DNA of 10,990 nt from Pseudomonadota bacterium (GTDB taxonomy: Bacteria > Pseudomonadota > Alphaproteobacteria > Rhodobacterales > Rhodobacteraceae), in contig JACZTQ010000084.1 of NCBI GenBank assembly GCA_022573605.1, positions 1-10,990 of the forward strand, in the 5' to 3' direction. The notes beneath the pieces are model-generated. The model was not told where the DNA came from, did not search any database, and worked only from the letters and a program-made list of their open reading frames with translations. Position numbers and translations under genes: made by a program. Below are positions 1-8,435 of the stretch, piece by piece. Within the stretch, counting starts at the first letter, position 1. Each line of letters begins with the position of its first letter.

Positions 1-235
1 CGCCTCCGCCACCATCGACATCGAGCACGACGACGCCGAGACCGCCAAGCTCGCCACGCCGCTGCTTTGCCTCTGGGGTGCGAAGGGCGTGATCGAGCGC
101 TGCTTCGACCCCCTCGCGCTGTGGCGCGAACGGGCCAGCGACGTGCGCGGCCACGCGCTGCCCTGCGGCCATTTCATGCCCGAGGAACTGCCCGCCGAGA
201 TCACCCGCGAACTGGCGGATTTCTTCGGCGCTTGA
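1..235 (+). CDS. C-terminal part of a haloacetate dehalogenase-type alpha/beta hydrolase (5' end outside window)
   Basis: The open frame runs in from the left edge (first full codon at base 2) and stops at TGA 233-235, leaving the last 77 residues. The visible part has a TPLLCLWGAKG strand-turn, then FDPLALWRERA, and ends with LPCGHFMPEELP before a final helix. This order is typical of fluoroacetate/haloacetate dehalogenases and related alpha/beta hydrolases, which displace halide from a haloacid through an Asp nucleophile with a catalytic His. The His of CGHFMPEE is the expected catalytic His; the nucleophile lies outside the window. The family name is recognised from this tail only, so the true substrate is open. 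The next gene starts 235 bases downstream, with a GC-rich hairpin between, so the two are probably separate units. Confidence 0.8.
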   Translation, partial: ASATIDIEHDDAETAKLATPLLCLWGAKGVIERCFDPLALWRERASDVRGHALPCGHFMPEELPAEITRELADFFGA

Positions 236-341
236 GCGCGCGACGCGTTCATGTTGCGCCCCGGGTTTGCGCCCCTCGGGCCGCGCGCCGACGCGCGCAC
301 CCCGACGGGAGGCGCGGCGGCCCCACCCCCACCACCTGACA

Positions 342-365
342 CCGCCACGCGCTTTGCGCGGGCGG
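342..365 (+). terminator. GC-rich hairpin downstream of the hydrolase gene, possible terminator
   Basis: Bases 342-346 and 348-352 pair with 356-365 to give ten G-C pairs with one bulged A (347) and a TTT loop (353-355). No T-run follows, so this is not a classical intrinsic terminator. It is the only strong structure seen between the hydrolase stop at 235 and the CoA-transferase start at 471. Terminator function is inferred from position. Confidence 0.35.
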
Positions 366-470
366 CGGGTCATTCCCGGTATCGACCCATTCATTGCCGC
401 GCTAAGCTTTGAGTCGTAGCAACCATGCCGGCCGTTTCCCAGCCTGACCGATGAGGAGTGCATCACCACC

Positions 471-1583
471 ATGATAAACGCCAAACCGCTGGCCGGGCTG
501 CTGGTCCTCGACCTCTCGCAGGGTATCGCCGGCCCCTATTGCGCCCGGCTGCTGGGCGATCACGGCGCGCGGGTGCTGAAGGTCGAGCCGCCCGGGGGCG
601 ACTGGATGCGCGAGCTCGGCCCCGGACCCGGCGCCACCTCGGCCAGCGCGCTCTATTACAATCTCGGCAAGGAAAGCCTGGTGCTGGACCTGAAGCAGGC
701 CCGCGATCTGGGCCGCGCCCTGGCGCTGGCGGCGCGCGCCGACGTGGTGATCGAAAGCTCTCGCCCCGGCGCGATGGCCAAGCTCGGCCTTGGGTTCGAG
801 GCGGTGCGGGCGCGCAACGCCGCGGTGATCTACCTCTCCATCTCGGGTTTCGGCCGGACCGGGCCGCGCGCGGGCGAGCCGCTGACCGACACCGTGGCCC
901 AGGCCTTCTCCGGCTACATGTCGATCAACCGGGACCGCGACGGCATCCCGCACAAGACCGGCACCACCATCATCGACGCGGTCACCGGGCTCTACGCCTT
1001 CCAGGCGGTCACCCTGGCGCTGTGGCCCGGCGGCGCCCGCGAGGCGCGCCATCTCGACGTGTCGCTGATGGGTTCGGCGGCGGCGGTGCTCGGGCCCAAG
1101 GTGCTCGAGGCCGCTTTCCTCGGCCGCGCGCCGGAGACCATCAACGCGCCCGCCGGCAGCTACCGCACGAGCGACGGCTGGATCGCCGTCACCCTGGTGC
1201 GCGAGAAGCAATTCCAGGCGCTGGTGCGCGCGATCGGCGAGCCGGACCTGGCGCGCGACCCGCGCTTCGCCGACTTCGCCGAGCGGTCGCGCAACCTGGC
1301 GCCGCTGCAGGAGATCATCGCCGCGCGCCTGGCCGAGCGAACCACCGAGGACTGGGTCACCCGCTTCACCGCGGCCGGCGTGCTGGCGAGCCGGATCAAC
1401 GGCTTCGGCGACTGGCTGGCGGACCCGCATGTCGTGGCCTCCGGCACCGCGCCGATGGTCGAGGTGATGGCGGGGACATCGCTGCCGGTGCCGCGCAACC
1501 CCGGCCAAAAGGCGCAAGACCGCCCCTGCCCCGGCATCGGTGAACACACCGCGGCCGTGTTGCGGGAATTCGGACTGGATTGA
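471..1583 (+). CDS. CaiB/BaiF family (class III) CoA-transferase
   Basis: The 370-residue protein moves CoA from a CoA thioester to a free carboxylic acid, activating it for further metabolism in the cytoplasm. The N-terminus has the family pattern VLDLSQGIAGPYCARLLGDH followed by ARVLKVEPPGGDWMR, then YYNLGKESLVLDLK. The catalytic Asp, which forms the aspartyl-CoA intermediate, is D169 in TTIIDAVTGLYAF; this is the same residue number as the catalytic Asp of formyl-CoA transferase. The length is slightly below the usual 380-430. ATG 471 is chosen because family similarity begins within a few residues and GAGGAG lies at 453-458, a rather long 12 bases away. It converges with the HisA-like gene. 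The acid substrate cannot be read from sequence; a nearby hydratase and dehydrogenase suggest a catabolic role. Confidence 0.95.
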   Translation: MINAKPLAGLLVLDLSQGIAGPYCARLLGDHGARVLKVEPPGGDWMRELGPGPGATSASALYYNLGKESLVLDLKQARDLGRALALAARADVVIESSRPGAMAKLGLGFEAVRARNAAVIYLSISGFGRTGPRAGEPLTDTVAQAFSGYMSINRDRDGIPHKTGTTIIDAVTGLYAFQAVTLALWPGGAREARHLDVSLMGSAAAVLGPKVLEAAFLGRAPETINAPAGSYRTSDGWIAVTLVREKQFQALVRAIGEPDLARDPRFADFAERSRNLAPLQEIIAARLAERTTEDWVTRFTAAGVLASRINGFGDWLADPHVVASGTAPMVEVMAGTSLPVPRNPGQKAQDRPCPGIGEHTAAVLREFGLD

Positions 1584-1626
1584 CCGATGGACCCGCCCCG
1601 CCAACCTCCCGAAGGTCGGGGCTCAT

Positions 1627-1731
1627 GCACTGCCCCCGCCGATTTCGCCCCCCACTCCCTCTGGGCTTCGCAGGGGACCGTGGCCGCAGATGCGGCCACG
1701 TAAGCCCCGGAGAAGGGGACGGGGGGGAGGC
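1627..1731 (+). repeat. 105-base intergenic repeat, copy A
   Basis: This stretch matches 5632-5736 almost base for base in the same orientation. The visible differences are one extra C in the C-run of copy B, an A/G change in the hairpin, and a GGGGAC/GGGCC difference near the end. The core is a 9-bp hairpin: 1679-1687 pairs with 1692-1700 around an AGAT loop. A C-rich left end and a G-rich right end could close a larger fold. It sits between the convergent CoA-transferase and HisA-like genes, 43 bases after the former's stop and 25 before the latter's, where it could end transcription from both sides. No coding role is apparent. Confidence 0.85.
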
Positions 1732-1756
1732 TGCGGCGGTGCGACTGGGCGCGGCC

Positions 1757-2500
1757 TCAGACGAACTCGGCGATCGGCTCCGGGCTCGGCGTCGCCAGTT
1801 CCAGCGCCTCCTCCAAGGTGAACGCGCCTTCGAACAGCGCCCGCCCGACGATGGCGCCGGAGATGTTGTAGAGGTATTTCAGCGCCGAGATATCGTCCAG
1901 CGACCGGGCCAGGCCGCTGGCGATCACCGGGGTCGCGGTCGCCGAGGCCAGCCGGGTGACCAGCGCCAGGCTGGACAAGGGCAACTCCAGATCGCGGTCG
2001 ATATCGGTGAAGATGATCTGCGACAGCGGCCAGCCGGCGAATTGCTTGACGAAATCCTCGGCCCCGAAGGCGGTGCTTTCGCGCCAGCCGTCGATCACCA
2101 CGCGCCCCTGCCAGACATCGATGCTGACGACGATCTGGTCGGGATAGGCATAGCTGAGTTCCTTCACCATCTGGGGCCAGCGCACCGCCGCGGTGCCGAA
2201 CACCATGCGCCCGGCCCCGGCCTCGAACCAGTCGCGCACCTGCTCGGCGCTGCGGATGCCGCCGGCGACCTGCACCGGCACCCCGGCCTGCACGATGATC
2301 TCGCGGATCAGCTCCGCGTTGCTGCCGTCACCGGCGACGGCGTCGAGGTCGACCACATGCAGCCACTCCGCGCCCGCCCGGGCGAACGCCTTGGCGGTCT
2401 CCACCGGGTCGGCGTCATATTCGACCGGCTCGTCGATCCGGCCGCGGGTCAGGTTCACGCAGCGCCCGCCGCGCAGAGCGATATAGGGATAGATGATCAT
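1757..2500 (-). CDS. HisA-like phosphoribosyl isomerase-family TIM barrel, lacking the first catalytic Asp
   Basis: The 247-residue protein has the full HisA length and fold signature: WLHVVDLDAVAGD around residues 46-58, VPVQVAGGIRS at 74-84, MVFGTAA at 99-105, IVVSIDVWQGRVVIDGW at 123-139, IIFTDIDRD at 162-170, VIASGLARSLDDI at 192-204 and IVGRALFEG at 217-225. HisA isomerises ProFAR in histidine synthesis, using two Asp residues. The second is present (D128), but the first (D8 in MIxxPAIDL of ordinary HisA) is Ala here, in IYPYIALRGG. No other his genes are in view. From memory, alphaproteobacteria carry a HisA-like paralogue group opening MIIYP and ending PEPxAEF, which fits. Normal HisA activity is therefore doubtful and the role unknown. 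Start: GGAGGA (complement of 2507-2512) lies 6 bases before ATG 2500; an upstream ATG at 2518 is less likely. Confidence 0.9.
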   Translation of the reverse strand: MIIYPYIALRGGRCVNLTRGRIDEPVEYDADPVETAKAFARAGAEWLHVVDLDAVAGDGSNAELIREIIVQAGVPVQVAGGIRSAEQVRDWFEAGAGRMVFGTAAVRWPQMVKELSYAYPDQIVVSIDVWQGRVVIDGWRESTAFGAEDFVKQFAGWPLSQIIFTDIDRDLELPLSSLALVTRLASATATPVIASGLARSLDDISALKYLYNISGAIVGRALFEGAFTLEEALELATPSPEPIAEFV

Positions 2501-2516
2501 GTCGTTTCCTCCGCCC

Positions 2517-2542
2517 ATACCGGTCGCCAATACCGGTTGCCA
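2517..2542. repeat. Tandem 13-base direct repeat upstream of the HisA-like gene
   Basis: ATACCGGTCGCCA (2517-2529) is followed at once by ATACCGGTTGCCA (2530-2542), 12 of 13 bases identical. The pair lies 17-42 bases before the HisA-like start, in the divergent region shared with the MaoC gene. Such a position fits a regulator site overlapping the leader or promoter, but chance duplication is possible. A 13-base palindrome, CGACGGTCCGTCG (2551-2563), follows closely. Confidence 0.45.
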
Positions 2543-2664
2543 AGGCCAATCGACGGTCCGTCGGCAGTGCAGAAGCAGCGCCCACCGGCCGGTCCCTCCC
2601 CCCGGATGGTGCGTCCAGTCAATGTCGGCGATATGGGGCAAGGAATCAACTCCTGCCTGCTCCA

Positions 2665-2695
2665 ATCGCGACACTTGCAAAATCCATCGCGACAC
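2665..2695. promoter_or_regulatory. Paired 10-base direct repeats 21 bases apart, candidate regulator site upstream of the MaoC gene
   Basis: ATCGCGACAC occurs exactly at 2665-2674 and again at 2686-2695. The 21-base period is two helical turns, which would place both copies on the same DNA face. They lie about 70-100 bases before the MaoC-type gene, where an activator would bind. A possible minus-10 (AATAAT, 2726-2731) follows, but no convincing minus-35 was found. Regulatory role is inference. Confidence 0.4.
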
Positions 2696-2763
2696 GGTGA
2701 GACTGGTCAGGAGATTTTCGCGCCGAATAATGCCGGAAAAACATCCGTCTGCAGGAGGACCCA

Positions 2764-3270
2764 ATGACCGGCGACCGCATCGATCCGCTTGCCCTGAAAT
2801 TCTCCGAGCCGCGCTATTTCGAGGATTTCGAGCCCGGCGAGCGATTCTATCTGCCCTCGCGGACCATGACCGAGGGGGTGTTCTCGGCCTTCCAGGCCGC
2901 CTCCGGCGACAACCACCCGATCCACTACGACCGGCACTATTGTCAATCGATTGGCCACCGCGACCTGCTGGCGCACGGCTACCAGGTGCTGATCCAGGCC
3001 TGCATCGGCGCCGGCGTGCTGCCCCAATTGATGGGGCCGTCGCTGATCGGCTTCATCGAACAGTCGTCGCGCTTCCTCAGGCCGGTCTATTGCGGCGACA
3101 CGCTGTATGCCGGGGTCGAAATCGCCGAGTTGAAGCCCCAGCGCACCACCGGCGTAATGACCTGCCGGATCACCATCCACAACCAGGACGGCGACCTGGT
3201 GCTGGAGGGCGAGCAGAAATACCTGCTGCGCAAGCGCCCGGCCGGAAGCGCGGCGCATCCGGCGGGGTAG
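2764..3270 (+). CDS. MaoC-like hot-dog fold (R)-specific enoyl-CoA hydratase
   Basis: The 168-residue protein is a single MaoC domain. These enzymes add water to trans-2-enoyl-CoA to give (R)-3-hydroxyacyl-CoA, or act on related branched or dicarboxylic CoA esters. The hydratase signature is ASGDNHPIHYD at residues 46-56. Its D49 and H54 have the same five-residue spacing as the catalytic Asp31/His36 pair of Aeromonas PhaJ. LLAHGYQVL follows, and a later SSRFLRPVYCGDTL completes the hot-dog pattern. AGGAGG at 2753-2758, five bases before ATG 2764, fixes the start. It is divergent from the HisA-like gene. The bifunctional dehydrogenase gene follows in the same direction after 208 bases that include a strong hairpin, so co-transcription is uncertain. 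Chain-length preference cannot be read from sequence. Confidence 0.93.
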   Translation: MTGDRIDPLALKFSEPRYFEDFEPGERFYLPSRTMTEGVFSAFQAASGDNHPIHYDRHYCQSIGHRDLLAHGYQVLIQACIGAGVLPQLMGPSLIGFIEQSSRFLRPVYCGDTLYAGVEIAELKPQRTTGVMTCRITIHNQDGDLVLEGEQKYLLRKRPAGSAAHPAG

Positions 3271-3271
3271 C

Positions 3272-3295
3272 AGGGCGGACATGTTTGTCCGCCCT
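3272..3295 (+). terminator. Strong hairpin directly after the MaoC gene, probable terminator or attenuator
   Basis: AGGGCGGACA (3272-3281) and TGTCCGCCCT (3286-3295) form a perfect 10-bp stem with a TGTT loop, starting one base after the MaoC stop. No U-tract follows, so termination may be weak or the stem may protect the transcript's 3' end. It separates the MaoC gene from the dehydrogenase gene. Confidence 0.6.
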
Positions 3296-3478
3296 CGCCG
3301 TCGCTTGCCCGCAGCCGCGCTACCCGGCTCGCGCTGAAGGGTTCCGCCCGGGTGGAGCTTGCTCGAGACCGGCCCCGCCCGATCCCGCGAGGCGGGTTGG
3401 AAAGCTTGCGGTGGCATACCAAATACGAATAGATGAACCAGCGGCGCGGAAGATTCGCCGGACCAAGAGGGGAATCTG

Positions 3479-5572
<2,094 letters not shown>

Positions 5573-5631
5573 AAATGCGAGCGACCCAGGCGGCGCCGAC
5601 GCCCCTCGACCGGAACCGGTCAGGGCCAGAC

Positions 5632-5736
5632 GCACTGCCCCCGCCGATTTCGCCCCCCCACTCCCTCTGGGCTTCGCAGGGGACCGTGGCCGCAGATGCG
5701 GCCGCGTAAGCCCCGGAGAAGGGCCGGGGGGGAGGC
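5632..5736 (+). repeat. 105-base intergenic repeat, copy B
   Basis: This is the second copy of the element at 1627-1731, in the same orientation, 59 bases after the bifunctional enzyme's stop. Its hairpin is 5685-5693 pairing with 5698-5706 around AGAT. The one change in the stem replaces an A by G at 5704, turning a U-A pair into U-G, so folding is kept in RNA. Its G-rich end (GGAGG, 5731-5735) lies nine bases before the serine hydrolase ATG at 5745 and could serve as that gene's ribosome binding site. Confidence 0.85.
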
Positions 5737-5744
5737 GTGCGACG

Positions 5745-7007
5745 ATGCCGCCGGGTGCGGCCGATGAGCCCGCGCGGATGACCGCCGGCATTGCCCCCGA
5801 GGCCGACCCCGCCGCGGCCGGTTTCGACCCCGCCCGCCTCGCCCGCCTGGACCCCTGGATGCAGCGCTATGTCGATGCCGGCAAGCTCCCCGGCGCCCTC
5901 GCCCTGGTCGCCCGCCGGGGTGGCGTGGCCTGGTGCGGCTGCGTCGGGCAGCGCGACGTCGAGCGCGGCACCCCTTGGACCCGCGATACCCTGATCCGGA
6001 TCTACTCGATGACCAAGCCGGTCACCGCGACGGCGCTGATGATGCTCTACGAGCAGGGGCTGTGCCATCTCGACGACCCGGTCGACCTCTATCTCCCGGA
6101 ATTCGCCGCACCCACGGTGCTGCGCCCGGACGCAACCTCGGTCGATGATGTCGAGCCGGCCCTGACCCGCCCGACCCTGCACCACCTGCTGACCCACACC
6201 TCGGGGTTTACTTACGCCTTCCAGGACGGCCTGCTGGCCGAGGCCTACCGCCGCGACGGGGTCGATTTCAGCGCCCGGGGCGCCACCCTGGCCGAGACCG
6301 TCGCCCGCCTCGCCCGGCTGCCGCTCGGCTTCGAGCCCGGCGCCCGCTGGCACTACTCGGTCTCGACCGACCTGATCGGGCGCATCGTCGAGGTGATCTC
6401 GGGCCGCTCGCTGGACCGGGTCCTGCGCGAGGACATCTTCGCCCCCCTGGGCATGGACGACACCGCCTTCGCGGTGCCCGAGGCCAAGCTCGGCCGCCTC
6501 GCCAGCCTCTACGCCAAGCCGCCCGAAGGCGGCATGGAACTCTCCGAGGACGGTCCCGGCAGCCGGTTCCGCGAGGGCGAGGTAAGCCAGCATTCCGGCG
6601 GCGGCGGGCTGGTCTCGACGGTGGATGATTATTTGCGTTTTGCCGCGATGCAGCGCGGCGGCGGCGCGCTCGGCGATGTTCGCCTGCTCGGCCCGCGCAC
6701 CGTGGCTCTGATGGCCTCGAACCACCTGCCCGGCGATCTCGCCTCGATGGGCCAGAAGGTCTGGGCCGAGGTGTCCTTCGCCGGCATCGGCTTCGGCCTC
6801 GGCGGTTGGGTCATGCTCGATCCGGTGCGGGCGCAGACGCTGGGCAGCCCCGGCGATTTCGGCTGGGGCGGCATGGCCAGCACGGTCTACTGGGTCGATC
6901 CGGCGGAGGAGATGGTGGTGATCTTCCTGACCCAGCTCACGCCGTCGAGCAGCTACCCGATCCGCAACGAGCTGCGCGCGCTGGTCTACTCGGCGCTGGT
7001 CGATTAG
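5745..7007 (+). CDS. Serine hydrolase of the class C beta-lactamase / EstB esterase family
   Basis: The 420-residue protein has the penicillin-binding/beta-lactamase fold used by class C beta-lactamases, D,D-peptidases and family VIII esterases. The nucleophile motif SxxK is S88-M-T-K91 in IRIYSMTKPVTA, and the tyrosine motif is Y204-S-V in RWHYSVSTDLIGRIVEVISG. The third motif, KTG in classical enzymes, appears as H283-S-G-G in SQHSGGGGLVSTVDDYLRF, as is common in the esterase-like branch. HHLLTHTSGFTY before the Tyr motif is typical. No signal peptide is seen, so a cytoplasmic esterase or lactone/thioester hydrolase is likelier than an antibiotic-degrading enzyme. Start: ATG 5745 has GGAGG nine bases upstream, within repeat B. 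ATG 5778 (409 residues) is the alternative, but has only a poor site. Confidence 0.9.
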   Translation: MPPGAADEPARMTAGIAPEADPAAAGFDPARLARLDPWMQRYVDAGKLPGALALVARRGGVAWCGCVGQRDVERGTPWTRDTLIRIYSMTKPVTATALMMLYEQGLCHLDDPVDLYLPEFAAPTVLRPDATSVDDVEPALTRPTLHHLLTHTSGFTYAFQDGLLAEAYRRDGVDFSARGATLAETVARLARLPLGFEPGARWHYSVSTDLIGRIVEVISGRSLDRVLREDIFAPLGMDDTAFAVPEAKLGRLASLYAKPPEGGMELSEDGPGSRFREGEVSQHSGGGGLVSTVDDYLRFAAMQRGGGALGDVRLLGPRTVALMASNHLPGDLASMGQKVWAEVSFAGIGFGLGGWVMLDPVRAQTLGSPGDFGWGGMASTVYWVDPAEEMVVIFLTQLTPSSSYPIRNELRALVYSALVD

Positions 7008-7212
7008 GGCCGCGGCGTCAGGACGAGAGCCGGATCAAGGCCGGGTTTCCAATGTCGGATACTTCGCCACAACCGGTCGCTCACCCGCGCACACCGGTGC
7101 GTCCGGGTTGTGCCAATTCCTGCCGCTCGGGTGTCCCTGGCGAACGGCAGGGATGCTGAAAAAACAGACATACGAACCGGAGCGAAAACCTGCATCGGCC
7201 CTATTCGAATGC
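7008..7212. other. Intergenic stretch between convergent serine hydrolase and CobT-like remnant
   Basis: No convincing gene is seen. A 35-codon frame from ATG 7052 lacks a good ribosome binding site and recognisable content. CCTGCCG (7119-7125) can pair with CGGCAGG (7145-7151) across a 19-base loop, a weak terminator candidate. From about 7150 the composition becomes visibly less GC-rich, continuing into the CobT-like segment. Confidence 0.4.
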
Positions 7213-8111
7213 TCACGTCTCAACGGGCGCGAGGGCGTCGCGTAGAAAGCGCCGGGCAACCTCCCGGACTTCAGACAAAGCGCTAACGCTGCAAGCGAAC
7301 GGATAGACTGGACGCACGTCGTGGCAGATACCGACGCCATAAAGTGCGATCTGTCTCTCTTCCTGAAGGCGCGCAACAACCTCCTTCAGATGGTTGAACA
7401 GATAGTCCCCAGGATTCGCAGCAAGGGTGCTATCGTCCACTGGGGCGCCGTCAGATACAATGAACAGTACACGCCTTTCGGCGTACGGCGAAAGTAACCT
7501 CGCCGCTGCCCACTCCAACGCCTCGCCGTCGATGTTCTCCTTGAGTAGCCGTCTCCGAAACATTGCACCCATGTAAGGTGGTGCATCGTCGTCGAATGCC
7601 GAGTAAACGATGTGACGCAACGCACATAGCCTGCCGGGTCCCTCTGGACTTCCCGCCTCGATCCATTCCTCCCTGACAGGCGAGCCGCGCCAGAAGCGAG
7701 TGGTAAAGCCGAGGACTTCGAAGCGAATACCCCAAGATCGTGCAAATTCCACAAAATATGCGGCGAGCGTATTGGCAATCTCAACCTTGCTCCGCATTGA
7801 ACCCGAATGATCAATCAACATCGTCGCTGCCGTTGGGCACGACGGCGCAGCGCCCAGAGCCGCACGTACGTCCGAGTTGATCTTTCCTAAATCGGAGCGA
7901 CAGAACCATTGATATTCGCGCTGCGCTCGGGAGGCTTGATCATCCGCCACCAAGGGATCGGCTTGTCAGGTCGTGCAAGCAAGTCTCCGGCTGCGACAAC
8001 CTTGTCATGCGCGTCAGAGAAAACCCTGTAATCCACGAATCGCTCCCATTGACCGCCGGGTTCGACGGGCCGCGACGCCCGCCGCGATACTGGCTTCCTG
8101 TTAGGATCGGT
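7213..8111 (-). pseudogene. Truncated, frame-disrupted CobT-like protein (VWA domain, cobaltochelatase CobT family)
   Basis: The longest intact frame (7213-7953, TTG start) gives 246 residues matching the C-terminal VWA domain of CobT, a subunit of the aerobic cobaltochelatase CobNST. The metal-site motif is LIDHSGSM (D48, S50, S52). FEVLGFTTRFWRG, GRLCALRHIVY, LLKENIDGEALEWAAARLL and VSDGAPVDDSTLAANPGDYL follow in family order. Normal CobT is about 600 residues. Immediately upstream, in another minus-strand frame (7887-8111), DYRVFSDAHDKVVAAGDL (8033 to about 7980) resembles the segment that precedes the VWA domain in CobT. That frame stops at 7887-7889 and its 5' side is closed by a stop at 8112-8114. 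I infer a frameshift near 7950-7980 plus loss of the N-terminal half. Codon use is less GC-biased than in neighbours, suggesting acquisition. A functional short VWA protein is the alternative. Confidence 0.72.
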
Positions 8112-8243
8112 TCAAGTCCGATTTCAGCTCGAACCAATCGATCCACGCCTGACCCGGAACGACTGGGTTGGGTCATGAGTGCGCGTTCAGTGTCCTCGAG
8201 GGCCATGTCTGCGATGCAGCGCTAAACCGACTTTCAGTAGCGC

Positions 8244-8309
8244 GTAGGGCGGGGTTTACCCCGCCAAGACTCCAATCGGCTCGAATAGGCGGGGTAAACC
8301 CCACCCTAC
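8244..8309. repeat. REP-like long inverted repeat
   Basis: Two 22-base arms (8244-8265 and 8288-8309) are inverted copies with a single mismatch (C at 8250 against A at 8303), separated by 22 bases. Each arm begins or ends with GTAGGG/CCCTAC. The left arm contains a hairpin of its own, GGCGGGGT-TT-ACCCCGCC. This layout, two inverted palindromic units around a short spacer, resembles a bacterial interspersed REP pair. Confidence 0.8.
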
Positions 8310-8314
8310 CTCGC

Positions 8315-8339
8315 AATTCAAAACCTGATTTTTTGAATT
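8315..8339. repeat. AT-rich palindrome
   Basis: AATTCAAAA (8315-8323) and TTTTGAATT (8331-8339) are perfect inverted 9-base arms around a 7-base loop. Such AT-rich symmetry is unusual against the GC-rich surroundings. It could act as a rho-independent terminator-like hairpin or a protein site; nothing else supports either. Confidence 0.5.
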
Positions 8340-8400
8340 TCCAACAATATCAATGTTTTGATCCCCTGTTCGCGCGTGAACACTTCCGTCTGGAAGATTG

Positions 8401-8435
8401 CGGGACGGGTGCGCAGAATGCGCACCCCGCCCTAC
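8401..8435. repeat. Second REP-like hairpin overlapping the end of the PuuD-like gene
   Basis: GGGTGCGCA (8407-8415) and TGCGCACCC (8419-8427) form a perfect 9-bp stem with a GAA loop. The outer CGCCCTAC (8428-8435) repeats the terminal sequence of the 8244-8309 arms, so this looks like a member of the same family with a different core. The minus-strand gene's stop codon (complement of 8432-8434) lies inside it. It probably acts as that operon's 3' end structure. Confidence 0.65.

Larger units (their letters stand above)
8112..8431. other. Gene-free stretch with palindromic repeats
   Basis: These 320 bases contain no supportable gene. A minus-strand frame at 7940-8206 has no recognisable content. 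The stretch holds the REP-like inverted repeat (8244-8309), an AT-rich palindrome (8315-8339) and most of a second REP-like hairpin (8401-8435). It joins the CobT remnant to the GC-rich PuuD-like gene, so it may mark an old insertion or deletion boundary. Confidence 0.5.

Noticed and set aside
402..1604. Long minus-strand open frame opposite the CoA-transferase gene
   Set aside because: Same antisense effect of high GC; the plus strand has all CaiB/BaiF motifs, and the opposite translation is Arg/Ala/Gly-rich low-information sequence.
1712..1730. Possible G-quadruplex in the G-rich end of the repeat
   Set aside because: There are too few separated G-tracts of three or more for a standard quadruplex; pairing with the C-rich left end of the repeat explains the sequence better.
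5745..7007. Antibiotic-resistance class C beta-lactamase
   Set aside because: No signal peptide, a HSGG-type third motif and not KTG, and overall resemblance to the esterase-like branch make resistance unlikely.
7052..7159. Possible 35-residue small ORF after the serine hydrolase
   Set aside because: No good ribosome binding site, no recognisable or hydrophobic pattern, and it is only the tail of a longer shadow frame.
8106..8122. tRNA T-arm lookalike: ATCGG, loop TTCAAGT, CCGAT
   Set aside because: The 5-bp stem and loop are right, but no CCA end, acceptor partner, anticodon arm or D-arm fits around it. It might be an attachment-site trace but is equally likely chance.
7940..8206. 88-codon minus-strand frame upstream of the CobT-like domain
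   Set aside because: Its translation has no CobT similarity, while the alternative frame at 7887-8111 does; it overlaps the remnant and is taken as non-coding.
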